The translations under genes were made by a program, and so were the position numbers. Shown piece by piece: positions 22,301-34,639 of a stretch of DNA of 64,000 bases. The notes below the pieces were generated by a model, which saw only the letters and a list, made by a program, of their open reading frames with translations, ran no database searches and was not told where the DNA came from. How positions within the stretch are numbered: the first letter of the stretch is position 1; the number at the start of each line of letters is the position of its first letter. The DNA lies in assembly GCA_032622095.1 (NCBI GenBank), contig CP136067.1, positions 81,494,705 through 81,558,704 of the forward strand. The letters are read 5' to 3'. Source of the stretch: Siphonodentalium dalli (Eukaryota; Mollusca; Scaphopoda; Gadilida; Siphonodentaliidae).

Positions 22301-25243
22301 CACCAGCGAGTATCTTTTTATATTCTGAAGACGTGTTATTTACCATCACCCTTTGTTTTCGATCTGAGAGATAATCATTAATGAAAGCAAGAAGTGGTCC
22401 GGAAATTTCACATCGTTCAAGTTTATATTCCAGTCCCTCGTGCCAGACCCTCTCGAATGCCTTAGATATATCACAAAATACAGCACATGTATGCAGTTTA
22501 TTCTCGAGGGCTTGGCTAAGGGAATGGTTAAGTTCTAACAGTTGGAATATAGTTGAATGCCCAGGAAGGAAACCCGATTGGAAATCGTAAAAGAAGCCTT
22601 TGGTCTCGAAATGCTTAAAAAGATATTTAAGAACAACTTTTTCAAAAACTTTCACCAGTTATCGGCAGTAAAGAGATCGGTCTGTAATTCTTAGGATTTG
22701 AGCGATCGTCATTTTTAAATATTGGAATCACATTAGCTTTTTTCCATTCATCGGGGAATTTACACTCTTTGAGAAATAATTTTGAGGGGCTGAACGATGG
22801 CATATTTTGTTTCAAGAAGCATTCTTGCACTTATTCCATCGTGACCGTGTGCCTTGTTAAGTTTAAGAGATGAAATAGCTTCCAATATTTCTTCCGTCTT
22901 TACAGGCACATTACTAATGGTGGGGGGTATAGCCTTAATAATGTTTGGTTTGGCGGTGGGCAGCGCGGAGTTGCCGATAAAACTGTCATTTAACAGAGTT
23001 GCCTTCGATAAATCGTCGACAATAATTTCATAGGAATCGTTCCCAGTTGTTAACTTAACCGGGGGTAGGGATCCGTTTTTGGTTCGGTTCAGAATATTAT
23101 TAACCATTTTCCAAAAATACCTCGGGGAGTCTGCTGATGTTAGATTACGCTGAAGATTGTTTTCAAATTTTTTTCTTGCCTATTTTTTTCATATTATTCA
23201 TGGTATTTCGCGCCTTTTTAAAAGTGTTCCAATCAATTAAATTTCCGCTATGAATAGCCTTTTTCCTCAGTTTATCCCGTTTTCTCAGTTGCTTACGAAT
23301 CTCACTGTTGAACCAGTATTTATCTTTCGGTCTGATGAGAACGACGCGACTAGGTATAGTTTCTCGCATAATAGTTAAAAAATCGTTAGTGAACAGTTCA
23401 ACAGTTTCGTTTACTCCAAAACCTTTCGTCAGTTTAAGCCAGTCCTTATTTTTAATTATTTGATTCAGATTCAGATTCTTTATTAACATAAACACTCTCT
23501 AGGAGCAGTATGCAAGATGAATTACATAAAATATATATATATATACATATAGATTGTGATTTTTTCATTGGATAGTTATGTATTTCAATGTATACATAAA
23601 CAATAAATAAATGTTTACCGAGGCAAACATGTATTGAAAAGATGTCATTTACTGTTATGTATGTTTATAAAGTATTTGGCAATGTATGTAGTTCTTCAGT
23701 TTTAGAAGAAATAAACCTCTCTCTATCTATATTTGTATCAGTCTGCACGTATCTAAATATCTCTCAGTCTCAACTTTTGTGATGCGCGCTGAAAATTAGC
23801 GGCTCCATAATTCTACACTTCATGCCGTTGTTGGGCGACAAAGGGGGGGGGGGGTGGGATATATTGCAGAAGAGGCGAGTTTGCTCAAAGCCAACTATCT
23901 GAAGTATTACTTCAGCTTGCATTGAGTAAACTGGACTAGCATGCGTAGCCGGTCAACCTAATCATGAACTGGGCACAAAATACGGCACACACTGGTAATA
24001 CTATGGTTGCTACTTCCAAGTCCCTCCCGGATGATGAGTCTGTGTTACTGCAAGGGGCGACCAGTGTTAGGGTGTACGGGGAATGTCGTTTTTTGTATTG
24101 TATTAGGTACCTTATGTAATGTGGCCTACATGACAATGTACAACCTTCGATGAGGAAAATTTATAACAGTAAAATCATACCCAGATTTGTTCATATGGCC
24201 TAGTGCAGGCGGCGGCACAATTTCCACCAGGAGATGGGCTAAGATCACATATAATACGCACACGTTTAAAGGTACTCAATCTTTGGCTTCGGGGGTAAAA
24301 TATATTTGATTCGAGTCGAGGAACCCACCCATCAAAGCCCAGAGTGATCAGATGTAGATTTTTCTCGAGATTTGTCATAATATGTGGCCCAGTATCACGT
24401 GGTCAAACGGAGGGTCTCGGACAAAATTGCGGATGAAGATGGATAAATCTAAAATCAAGTGGTAATACGGTCAGATTTCGTGATACTTTAATGATAATAC
24501 GGCCATATTTTGTTGAACAAAATGTTGATAAATATCAAGTTTTGGGAAATTTGATACCATTGTTGACAGTAGTTAGCATTATTTTGATGCAAGAAATCGA
24601 TTCTGATAACTAAAGCGTATCTTGAAGAAATGTTGTTGTTGTTGTTGTTGTTGTTGTATATTGATGGTATGGGAACCGCATGATCGGATTGAGTACCTTT
24701 AAACAGCGAAATACACTTATTCGGAGTTCAAGATTAAATAGCAATTGGTGTACCATCGAGATAACACGTGATGTTAGGATTATATATCGCAAAGAGTATC
24801 CTGAATTAATCGGAAGGTGATAATCCAATATAGAACGTACTTTTAACTAAATAACGGACATTTTCTGAAACTGTTTAAAATACCACAAAAGTTCAACTTT
24901 GGTCGCACATGAGTGCACATCTCCGTTATTTAGATGTCATAATCATTCCAAAATGAGGTATATTTAGTGACTGGTTGGCTCCGGTTTCCCACCTTCCATT
25001 AAATCGGGATACTCATTTTGAAATACTATCCTATCATCGCGTGGCACGTGTTACTCAGATTGGATACGAATCGTTATATAATCGTGAACCCACCATTATA
25101 TATTGTTTTATATATAATCCTTGTCGTATTCGCTTCTGAGATATATACTCACCATTTCCGTTTGGCTTGCATGGTTGCTGTGGTTTAGCGCTGGCTGCAA
25201 GCGATAACAGACCGCAGAATATTGTAAACCATAAATATTTCAT
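16199..25243 (-). CDS. Gene B: Thr-rich mucin-like type I membrane protein
   Basis: Model: exon 1 25,153-25,243; exon 2 18,350-20,660; exon 3 17,754-17,796; exon 4 16,199-16,360; 869 codons with stop. Layout: signal peptide (1-19), Cys loop CKPNGNGPNSC (25-35), a Thr-rich region of about 740 residues including three 55-residue repeats, a transmembrane helix ending FSVLCFAFV (about 776-800), an Arg-rich anchor and an acidic/Gly-rich tail. It should sit in the plasma membrane with a long O-glycosylated ectodomain. Exons 1-2 are strongly supported by phase and by the gene A and C parallels. The exon 3 acceptor is good, but its donor would be a weak GC site, so exon 4 is tentative. A LINE occupies intron 1 on the same strand. 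Confidence 0.68.
16361..17289. other. Gene B intron 3, no feature seen
   Basis: No exon, repeat or ORF that I can support. Confidence 0.35.
17290..17398. mobile_element. Half copy of the CAGTAATGC palindromic MITE
   Basis: Matches one arm of the full palindrome at 39,392-39,604 (CAGTAATGC end, AATTATGGGTAACTTTTCAG, GGAAAGCTCTC at the centre). The second arm is missing. It lies inside gene B intron 3. Confidence 0.75.
17754..17796 (-). CDS. Gene B exon 3: Arg-rich stop-transfer segment
   Basis: Acceptor taattgtag|ACGACG. With the phase-2 end of exon 2 (FAFV, AG|) it reads RRRRLKVHHDQKMSK, a basic cluster directly after the transmembrane helix, as expected for a type I protein and closely parallel to RRRKHKRKHS in gene C. 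The 3' boundary is uncertain: a GC donor at AAG|GCAGAT gives phase 0 and fits exon 4, while a weak GT two codons earlier gives phase 2. Confidence 0.5.
18350..20660 (-). CDS. Gene B exon 2: Thr-rich ectodomain and transmembrane helix
   Basis: Acceptor ttcttcag|GTCCC, donor CAG|GTAAGT, entry phase 1 and exit phase 2; 2,311 bases. It starts (G)PNSCKRTTTT. About the first 330 residues are almost pure Thr with Pro, Lys, Gln and Asn. The composition then diversifies (Ser, Ala, Ile, Val, His). Three 55-residue repeats follow, then a less repetitive juxtamembrane part (TSELKSTGKPTFNVEGE) and the helix IFTVIIGVAGTSVFVLFSVL ending CFAFV. Only the first Cys pairs with the exon 1 Cys, and another Cys lies in the helix. 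Long opposite-strand Val-rich and frame-shifted Asn/Asp-rich readings exist but mirror the ACN repeat. Confidence 0.78.
18870..19330. repeat. Three 165-base in-frame repeats in gene B exon 2
   Basis: The marker GTGCAGTCAAAACG occurs at 18,936, 19,101 and 19,266, exactly 165 bases apart, with high similarity between units. Each encodes a 55-residue block with LTA(H/Q)SDT and PSMVT. The two units nearest the amino end are the most alike, pointing to recent tandem duplication. Confidence 0.85.
21080..23490 (-). mobile_element. LINE B, 5'-truncated non-LTR retrotransposon in gene B intron 1
   Basis: The minus-strand readings run in the right order: a pre-RT linker (23,163-23,495, DKYWFNSEIRKQLRKRDKLR), 22,760-23,107 with LNKAHGHDGISARML, 22,642-22,830 ending RPISLLPITG, and the reverse transcriptase core at 21,690-22,655 with FCDISKAFERVWHEGL, GVPQGCILGPFLFLVYINDL and the catalytic YADDT. 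Thumb and C-terminal sequence then follow to about 21,080, with a Cys-rich CRCGHPVEEANQYFFVC block. At least three frameshifts or stops break it, and no endonuclease is seen, so it is dead and 5'-truncated. It resembles jockey/CR1-type elements. Confidence 0.85.
24270..24698. mobile_element. TTAA-flanked MITE, AGGTACTCAATC family
   Basis: TTAA at 24,266-24,269 and 24,699-24,702 flank inverted ends AGGTACTCAATC and GATTGAGTACCT. The interior begins TTTGGCTTCGGGGGTAAAAT and includes GATTCGAGTCGA(G)GAACC. Related copies lie at 30,006-30,360, 47,877-48,165 and 61,385-61,590. A (TTG)n run at about 24,630-24,657 sits inside. No ORF. Confidence 0.75.
25153..25243 (-). CDS. Gene B exon 1: signal peptide and first half of Cys loop
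   Basis: ATG at 25,241-25,243, then MKYLWFTIFCGLLSLAASA, a clear secretory signal with likely cleavage after ASA, then KPQQPCKPNGN and the donor AATG|GTGAGT in phase 1. A longer upstream in-frame reading exists but lacks an earlier ATG. Joined to exon 2 it gives CKPNGNGPNSC. The reading continues into the intron only by chance. Confidence 0.75.
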
Positions 25244-28200
25244 TTTCAAGATTATCAACGCTCGACTTTTGCATAGCAGGAATCTAGATATGTAGAACTT
25301 TTGGCAACTTTACGGAACTGTATCTATAAACAAAATATAAGACATGTTAAAGATTTTACACCATATGCCACTTATGTGCATGTGTAATCGTTACCAGAAA
25401 CTAATAATATCTCGTCTGTGAGCTAATTAAGGAGGTATTGGTGGTCAAACATTGACTTCCAAGAGAGGTAGCTTTACCACGGTGTTGGTCGGCTATCAAA
25501 ATATTCAAAACATAACCTATGAAAAAGAGCGGTCATCGTCGAATATCAAAGAGCTTGCTATTATTACATATTTATGATTATTTTTTATTATTTTTAATTT
25601 ATGATGACGTATTATTTTGGTAGCTCTTCCGTTTTCGTCATGACTGTGTTATAAATGATGCCAATTTCAAATTGAATATTTGGCGGTAGAATGCTGATAC
25701 TAGTCAAGAACTGCTGACTTTAGCTTTCGAGTCACATGCATCGTCCGCTTAAGCATGAAGCAAGTTTAAGTAGAGTGCACTGCTATCGACAAAGCGTGTC
25801 AATGTGTCATCCCACAGCCAGGATTCGCGTAATCGAGTTCATCTGGATAGTTAGTTTAAACAGTATTTATTTCATGAATAATACAACAACGTAAATTACA
25901 ACATATCATAATATAACACCATGGACCGGATTCGACATCAAACGTGTGGGCATATGCGAGTCGTTTCCGGGAATTAGTTTTATCCATCACACCCAGCGAG
26001 AGAGCGACTGTCTGCTTTGTAAAATATTATGTCGTACGGTATACCATTCTTAGTCCAGATAATATGATCATACGCTAGCATAATTAACGAACCAAAGCTC
26101 AACCACTCACATGAGGGTATCTGTAGCGTCTAAAACAATTCTGATCAAGATCACTGTATAGATTCCCACCAAATAAGATGCACATGCATAAGGTTTATAT
26201 TTCGTGTCGGTAATTATAAATAGTTATATACATGTATGTTGTCGAGAGTGGAACTGGACCTGACCATTATATTAATTGGCGTGCTGGGGGAGCTCCCCGC
26301 TTGAGATACTCAGGCCAGATGGAGAATCGTGTCCATTTCATAATGTTCATTTCATTCATAACATGTCATGATGTCGATTTCAACGACAGTCGACAAACAA
26401 CGTCATCATGTAAGTTTCGAAGAAGACCGAATTCGAGTGGAACTGAATGAATCTTCTGCTTTGTTCATAAGTATCTGATTTCATTCTATTCAAGAAAATA
26501 GGATATATATGGATTAACAGAAGCATGTACGTACTATACAGGCTTGTGATAATAATTAAATATTATGTTATTTCCTTTCGCACAGTATATAGTCTCTACA
26601 GCATCATGCAGTATTGATCAACTGCCGTGCATCAGTTGGAAAATAAAGATTTGAGATACACGTATATCGTGTTGTGACTGTCACGATGGGGCACCTCGCA
26701 AAACTGTCCGCCTCTGACGGAGAGCTATATAGGTCCGATAATTTGATCCAATAGAGTGAGTAGACCTGTTATTAATTCATTATAGACTAGCTACTTGCCC
26801 TTATAAATAACAAAACACATAAATGATTGTTTGACGTTTACATGTATATAAATAGGAGAATGTTGCACATCGACTGATTTGTGTTGTCCTCTTGACAGCC
26901 GATTACGACATTAATGCTTTAAACCCACCGATCTAATGTGCGACATAAGTGGTCGCGAAAATTCAAAACAGCAGTATCGTATTAGATAATAATTGGTGAC
27001 GTCACAAAATCATATATAGTCTATATACGACCCAAAGTGTCCGGCTTTGGATCGTTATGACTGTCATTTCGTGTAGCCGATTATTGCTCTCGCAATGTAG
27101 GATGGGTCTATACGCCAGGTAATGCCATTGTGTAATTGTGTAGAGGACATAAGGAACCAAATGTGTTGGCTATATGTATATATATATATATAATGATGGT
27201 GTATCTCTTCCCTGTTTTCTGTATTGGTTCATTAATGTGTTGTTGATATGGAATATGTTAAATATATTTTTAGTAAAACATAAGAGGGTCTTTTGATTCT
27301 ATTTTAAAGGAAATATAATAACGCATCACGTTCGAAAGGGTTTCATAAAATTGCAGGTTGTTGTTGTTCTTGTTGTTGCTGCTGAAAATGTTGATGTGAA
27401 GAGACAGATCATCAGTAATGATATCGTAATACGGTATACGTCTAAGTTAAGAATTAAGTTAAGCTCAGAGAAGTCATATGGGTTATGCCAGATTAGGGTT
27501 TAGTAGTTTTTAGAATGAGTTGTTGGGGTTTTTGAATGACTATAGGTAACTCGTATCAACGGACTTTACGGCATTGACAGTCGTGTTAATGCTAAGTATT
27601 CATGGTTCTCGTTAGTCTGACAATATTGGATCATGTAACATGGCGATATACAATCTTAGTTGGCGAAACGCTTTGTCCTAGAGATGTATCTCTGTACTTC
27701 TCTGAAAATGGTTGCTTTGGTTTTGATGTTAATTCAGGGGATCCATAAAGATACTTATGTGTTGTCAGGTTGCATATAACATTTAATGACCAGAAAAGTT
27801 AGTTTCTTTCGGATGTATATCTATCGCAAATCATTAGGTAATGGTCGATGTCCTCTATTTGTCCACATAAACAGTACGGGTGGTTGGCGATAAAATGTGT
27901 GTATTTGTGATAATTTAAATCACTGCAGTTGAGTCTGAGGCGGGTGTGGTTATGTTGTGTTTTCTGGTAATAGTTTCATAGTATTGTTGGGGAACTCCCT
28001 CTCTAGTACAACTTAAGTGAATGATGCAAGGGATTCGGATCGGATCCGATGGTAATTTAATACAGGTACATGTACGATTAGCCAGAAAAAAATTGTCCGG
28101 GCACTATTCCGAGTAACACCGTGGAACGTACCAAGATATTTGATCACCATAAAATAATTCCTCACTCCATAGCACGTAAAGCCGATAACAGTTGCTACTC

Positions 28201-30005
28201 GTTCTATTAAAAATTACGATTGACTGATTTACAATGCAGATAAATGTACCCTGTTTCGTTGGATATTCGAATATTTGAGTCTGAAAACAGTTTGTGAATT
28301 CGCCGGCATAATAACAGTAATGCGTTAAAAATATATATTTTCACAAGCAAGTAATGCAATGAATGAACATTTGAGTTATTATTTCAAGGAACGTTCAATA
28401 AGGCAGTTATGATAATGAAATTTATCATGCCTTACATTCGTGAACTTGGCTGTTTATTCTTGTTCTGGGATATCACTTATGAGACGCAATAATCAGTCAC
28501 CAAGGAGATTCCGTCACACTTTATCTCCACAGCCTCCCAAGATGTTATTTTTACGCCCAGCTCATTGGTTCACGCGGCAGATTGACTACTGCCGCTAACA
28601 TATTATAGACACATCTGCATCATTCCTGATGAGATGAGAGGATCTACTAGAAGGTGAACTATAAAACATACTTCCGACCATACGGGTGTGAGATACTGAC
28701 AACATACAATTTTTTAGTTGTATTGTATCTGCCTTTAAGCTCAGAATGCCTCGCAGTTGTATCACACTGTACACAATTGAATGTAAGCCGTTGAATTTTG
28801 CTTACTAGATCTTCACGACATACCAACATAGATTCCATTTACGCCTCCTATATAAAAAAAATTGTCACGTGCGACATTGTATTGCTTACCTAAGGTTATA
28901 ACTCACTTCGCCATACCAATCATAGTCGGTCACATGCATTGTTAGCATTTCCTGACACACTTTGACTCATAAGCAAGCATTCTGAGCTTCCGTTACCTTC
29001 AATGGCCATGAGGCATATCGACTGATGTGTTGTTAAACTTCTACCAACTGGTCCGATGTTTAACGACAGCGCTCATAAATGTTCCAATTATGTTATGTTC
29101 AAACGTGCAGGCCAAAGCGCCAATCTATACAAATCAGAATTACTCTTTTAAACAAAACGTTTTGGGAACATTGGTTTACTTTGTGTTGAATAGATAGTAG
29201 CACCCTCTTCCTGTGGGAATATCTTAAGGGGACAGTCGTTGACATAGAGTTCGCACATATTTTCAATCTGGAGCGAATTTTCAAGCTTTTCCTCCTACAT
29301 GTATTATAACATTTTATTGGAATTCGGTTATTTTGGAAGACATTTCTGTGCAGTTTGTCTTTTCGGTCTATGTTCCTATATTTATTTCACATTCTTGTGT
29401 TGAATACACGCGGAATTAAATGAACATTATCTTAGTATGATTGCCTTTGAGAGAGCAGACGTCATAAATTGCCATGTTGGACCCCATCTTGAATCACAAA
29501 TTTTCCCAGTTTTTTTTATATGGGGTTCTATGGAAATTTGCGCATATCGGAGTACCGAATAGTTTACACCACAGTTTTATCATGCATGTTGATGTCAACG
29601 ACCAGACATATTTTCGATCGTATCATTAAATCTATCTGTTGTTTATCGACCATAAATACATTGAACTAACTGACCTGAAGCAATCTTCAGTTAGGAAACA
29701 CATCGATAGCTATGGGTATGTACTCTTTAGTCAGAATCGGCATCTCCAGTTTAGGTGTGGCCTGTCTGTCTATTAGCGGCACTTTTCTATGTCTTGCTGA
29801 GTCCTCCGATTAGTCGCCCATTGGAGATCATGCATGGGGTGCACTATTAATTCTTAGACCACCATGTACCAAAAATAGCTGTTGGTTTTAAGCTGAAGCG
29901 ATGGCGTTTAACTAAATCATAGCCAAGTGTTCTCTTTATGACATACTCCTAATAAAATCTAGTTTAAATTTTTTTTAATCCGAATTAACGCTCCTAAATC
30001 ACAAT
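25244..30005. other. Upstream of gene B, no gene seen
   Basis: About 4.8 kb without a supported ORF or a clear repeat. It holds short (TA)n and (TTG)n runs (for example near 27,180 and 27,357). The gene B promoter is presumably just above 25,243, but no core element is decisive. Confidence 0.4.
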
Positions 30006-30360
30006 TTCTTTGGCTTCGGGGGTGAAATATATTTTATTCGAGTCGAGAAACCTACCAATCAAAGCTCAGAGTTATCAGATATCGATTTTTGATTCTCTGT
30101 TATTTTGCACCACCTGCAATATTTGGCGGCATAGCTAGCAACTATTCGACGAGCCGACCGACACATACTCTCGATACCAAATTGCATTGAACAAAATCTG
30201 GTATATATAATACGTTTTGGAAAATTTTATACTAGAGTTGATAGTGGTTAGCATTATTTGCGCATGGTAATAAATCGATTGTGATAACTAAAGCGTCTTT
30301 TGAAGACATTTTTTTATGGGAATTTGATGATACAGGGACAATCGGATCGGATTGTGTACC
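30006..30360. mobile_element. Diverged copy of the AGGTACTCAATC MITE family
   Basis: Shares TTTGGCTTCGGGGGTGAAAT, ATTCGAGTCGAGAAACC and, at the right end, GGATTGTGTACCTTTAAA with the 24,270 copy. The left terminus is decayed. Confidence 0.65.
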
Positions 30361-31711
30361 TTTAAACTCGAATAAAACCAGGTCTAGAATAAACCCCAAG
30401 TCTAAACTAGAGTTGCGTATTCGTACCTACAAGTACGGATTCCTCTGATTCAGCATATTGGAGGTATAAAATGTGCTCGCTCTTGCTCGTTCGGCGTAAT
30501 AATATAAACATACCGAGTTACATGTCCTGTTAAATGCATAAATAATGTGATTACTAATCGATTGTCGTCAGTCAGCTTTGATTGTTCTTAATCATTCATC
30601 TCGGAACACTTTCTTTGTTGAAATCATAATATTGGACATCCGAGACGGAAAGCAACGTATCTTGTGGCAAAAAAAGAAATGTTTTCTGGTATTTTTATAT
30701 AAAATATTCACCTGACTCTTCGAACAAAATAAATTCCGGAAGCAGAACATTCAAGTTTACGTTGAATAATATAGTATGTATATTTAGTTCTAAGGGATTG
30801 TAGGGTACATTCCGGTACATGCCACATCGTTCAGAATACTAATGCTCGACGCCAGGACATATCGGGATAAACAGATCTTCGAAATTTATTACTATTTACC
30901 TGGGTGGGTTTTCTCAGACATCTCGGGTGTTCGTCAATAGGAATCGTAATAAATCGTTAAGGCTCAATTGCAGGATAAATAAAACTTAGACGATAGTTAC
31001 TGTCTAGCATTATATATGCTCAAGAAAATTTGCCGATGATGCTTTTTCATAATCTGACACCCAAACATCTGTTTTTTCTTGGTCCAAATATCTAATTGTT
31101 GTGAAGTACACTTATAGATCCTCAGTCTGATTAACAACCAATTAATTAAAAATTGCTTAAGCAGATTTTCCGTTTTCCAGCCGAAAACATCGCAAAAACA
31201 TTCAAAAATATTTACATATCCCGTATGTGTTACACTAAAGCCTGATTTCTGGTTGGTCAACTGTCAAGTTGATCATGTGTATTATACCAAAATACAACAC
31301 ATAATAACACGAACCAACGCCACATTTTGTTGACATGAATCACTAAAACGTTGTTAGAATAAATGGGAGTGCTTGTTAAGCGTGCTACGATTTACTAATC
31401 GATCGTTAACTCGATGGTAGAATGTAGGGCTAATATACAATGCAGCATGGTATAATATCCATACGGCAGACACATTGCGCCCAACGAACACATCTCCGTA
31501 TCCTTCAATAAAACACACACAAACTGCATTCATTTCTTAAGTAATACGTCGAGCTCATAATTGGGAACTCTTTATTACCTACCCCTTGTGAGCGGCGGAA
31601 ACATGGCCGCTTTCATAAGAGTTGATCATTGGAACTAGGTTACAAAATTGTAAACATGTTAAAACTTCCTCTTTTGACAGTCGATATTTGGCCATCAATA
31701 CCTCATCTTAA

Positions 31712-32167
31712 CCCTTTACCCAACAAAACGGCCAAAAACACCCAAATAAAGCTTCAACAGCCTAAAATATCTTCGGTCTGTATCAATAACACCATACAAA
31801 TATGGATATCATTGGAACCGGTTCATTGACCACATTGTCATTGTTACAGTTATACCCTGTGCCAATGCATTCTCTTATATATGCGAGTCGACCATAGGTC
31901 GCCTCGCATATATAAGAGAATGCATTGGCCTAAAAAAATACTTTTTTAACACTTTTTACCATTTTTTCTTACATTCTTTAACAATTTTATAATTTTTTCT
32001 TACATTTTTAAACAATTTTTATAATATTTTTCTACATTCTTTGACAATTTTATCATTTTTAATATGTGTTAAGCCAATGCATTCTCTTATATATGCGAGG
32101 CGACCTATGGTCGACTCGCATATATAAGAGAATGCATTGGCACATGGCCGTTCTGTTGGGTAAAGGG
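31712..32167. mobile_element. TTAA-flanked MITE with paired 70-bp palindromes
   Basis: TTAA at 31,708-31,711 and 32,168-32,171 flanks inverted ends CCCTTTACCCAACAAAACGG and CCGTTCTGTTGGGTAAAGGG. The TTAA target and CCC termini are what piggyBac-type elements show. Two near-perfect hairpins lie inside at 31,861-31,929 and 32,073-32,141 (GCCAATGCATTCTCTTATAT arms, 69 bases each), separated by an AT-rich spacer of short repeats of TTTTTAACAATTTTATAATT type. No ORF. Confidence 0.8.
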
Positions 32168-32171
32168 TTAA

Positions 32172-33337
32172 TAGGCACAGGTGTCCGATATAACTATCTT
32201 CGGGTGTACACAGACCGTACAGATGACGGTTATACGATGTCTAATCGGACAGGGCGTGATTTCCCATCCGATCTGTCAACATTGTTTTCTAAGCCAATAA
32301 TCCGCTTCCCCTGACAGAATGAAACTTACACGTATAGCCAACGAAACATGCGCCAAAAATATTATTATATGTGGCTTCAGTTTTATCAAGATCATTATAG
32401 CTTAGAGGATATATATATAAGGATATTAATAAGGATAATATGCCAGAAAACGAACGCAAAAATGCTCATAAAAAGCATCTGTATATAGTGCCACGTGTAT
32501 AGCGGTGCTATCGACATTTGCATGTAAATCGTGATAGCATGCAATTATCTCACAAGAATCAGTCATACAAGAAGTTGAAGAAAAATATAGTTGCATGCAC
32601 GTATACATGTGGAATTACAGAAATATTACTTCTCATGTCGTTAGCTTTGTTATAGTGCACATTCATATTATGGCACCATATGGTTTTCAATGACGACATG
32701 CCTGCATCAAACACCATGCAAATTTGCCAGTGTTTGAACATACACTAATATAGTGTTTAAAACACATTTCCTTTGTGTTAATATATCATTTTTGTTTTTT
32801 TTGGTAGAACACGGACGCGCCCGGTCAGCGCATTTCTTAATTTCGTGAATTTTCAAATACTCAATACTGATTAATTTTTTCAGACATTATGTAGTTTTAT
32901 GGTGATTTTTCCTCACAAAAATAGTACTTCAAAACATCTTGGGTTTTTAACCACTTTATTAGATAGTTGGAACATATATACCATATTGTGAGGGTAAAGA
33001 GTTTTGTTAATAATACTATAGCATACATCGGTTATAATGGATAATGAATGTTTCTTTCAAATTGTTAGTTTGAAATTCAGATGTTTTGAAAAATCACGAA
33101 GCCTTCTTGACAATATATTGTTGGACTTCTCTCAAAATGACAATGAGGTGATAATCGGACAAAACAATCGTGTATTTTCCCCTCCTCAACGATTGAACTA
33201 CTGCCAGTTTGAGGCTTCAGTGCATGTTGTAAGTCCAAATCAGCATATCTAGTCTGTAAACCTGGTTTTAGTCTAGACCTGGTTTTATTCGAGTTTAAAC
33301 TAGGTTTTAGTAGGAGTTAATCTCGGTTTTATTGGAT
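32172..33337. other. No gene seen
   Basis: AT-rich sequence. Near 33,255-33,335 there are short degenerate repeats of CTGGTTTTA and AACTAGGTTTTA type, echoed near 30,365-30,410. Nothing else is supported. Confidence 0.4.
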
Positions 33338-33570
33338 ACTAGCTAATGTGCCCGACTTCGTCCGTCAAGAACAAAAAATCTATTGTTCGATCGGTCCAGA
33401 AACGTGCCTATATGATCGTTTATGAGCGAGGTCATGGCCAAGGTCAAGGACACGGTCTCTCGTGAAATTGGACCTGCCCATATTGTTCCCGGGATTTAAG
33501 TAGTCCTACATACCAAATTTGAGTCGGATCGGTAAAGAAGATTTCGAGTCTATAACACATAAATACATAC
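33338..33570. repeat. Dispersed repeat beginning ATACTAGCTAATGTGCCCG
   Basis: Begins like the element at 44,098 (ACTAGC, then CCCG and CGTC/CGTT) and ends in an ATACATACATACAT run. It looks like a decayed interspersed repeat whose class I cannot assign. Confidence 0.35.
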
Positions 33571-33929
33571 ATACATTTTTTATTTTTGTTTCATTTCTGA
33601 ATATCTCTGTTATATCTCTGGTGGGCGTGGCGTATTTTTAAAATGTCCGCCTCGATCAAGTTTGGGGACAACCCGGAGCTGATATTAGCATGCGACAACC
33701 ACGTGATTGGATGGCGTTATGTGATTGGCCACAACAGGCAACAAAATCAAGTAAATTTAATCTGCTGCAACGTGCATTGTTGCGTAACAAAATTGTGTTG
33801 CGTGCAACAAGAAACACCATACATGCCACAGCAAACGATGCAACAATGTTGAGCAACTTTGTTGCGCAAATTTGTTCCATCGTTTGCGGTCGGCTTTAGA
33901 ACTTATATATACAAATATATAACATAATT

Positions 33930-34215
33930 TATTACACGCTTGTTCCTAGAATTACAGTGTTATTGCTGTTCCATATTTACAAATCAGTATGGAACGTGTA
34001 CACGTTCCATACGCATCACGTTGACGTACAGTGACGTACGTGACGTTCGCCTCAACCATGAAACTGGAACTATTTAAATAAAAGACGCGAAGCGTGTAAT
34101 AAACACAGAACGACACAATGTGTAAATGGGTTTGTCGATACGGTACTCGTGCTGTCGCGGAAGGATAGAACTCGAGGCGCAAGATTTGGACACAAGCAAT
34201 TTGTAAAAACATATT
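33930..34215. repeat. Dispersed repeat, ACACGCTTGTTCC family, copy 1
   Basis: Shares ACACGCTTGTTCC, TTCCATATTTACAAATC, TATGGAACGT, GTTCGCCTCAACCATG and, downstream, TAAACACAGA(A/C)CGACAC and GAACTCGAGGC with sequences at 55,050-55,400 and 55,455-55,560. Confidence 0.65.
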
Positions 34216-34639
34216 TTATTTGTTCATAATTTGATATATGACAAAAGGGATTGGAGGACAAGTGTTGTAATCACTTAGAATACCCTCCTCTCCCTAGTAT
34301 AATACACTGACAAATATTAACACTGACGACGAACAAACACAAGGTATATAATATACAAACATATAATAAACAATATATGAAAAAATAAACAGAATGGCGA
34401 TTGTGGAGTAGAATCGGAAGTTCGGTACAGTGACGAGATGTGTGTTGACTGTGTGTATGCTTCATCAACACGTCGGTGGTCATTCCCTTGCAACAAGTAA
34501 AATACGATAATACAGGCATAATATTATGTCAATTGTTCAATGCCTTAACAGGGTCATAACTGGGATATATATTATATAGCAAACAAGGTATAAATATAGA
34601 ATATATTCTATTATAAGTAGATTTTAAGTGTAAATGGCT

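Noticed and set aside
25153-25258. Start of gene B at 25,258 rather than 25,243
   Set aside because: The upstream codon is TTG, not ATG. The ATG at 25,243 starts a normal signal peptide.
31712-32171. CRISPR-like array suggested by repeated palindromes
   Set aside because: Only two repeats per locus, within a TTAA-flanked transposon in a eukaryotic genome, with no spacer regularity or associated genes.
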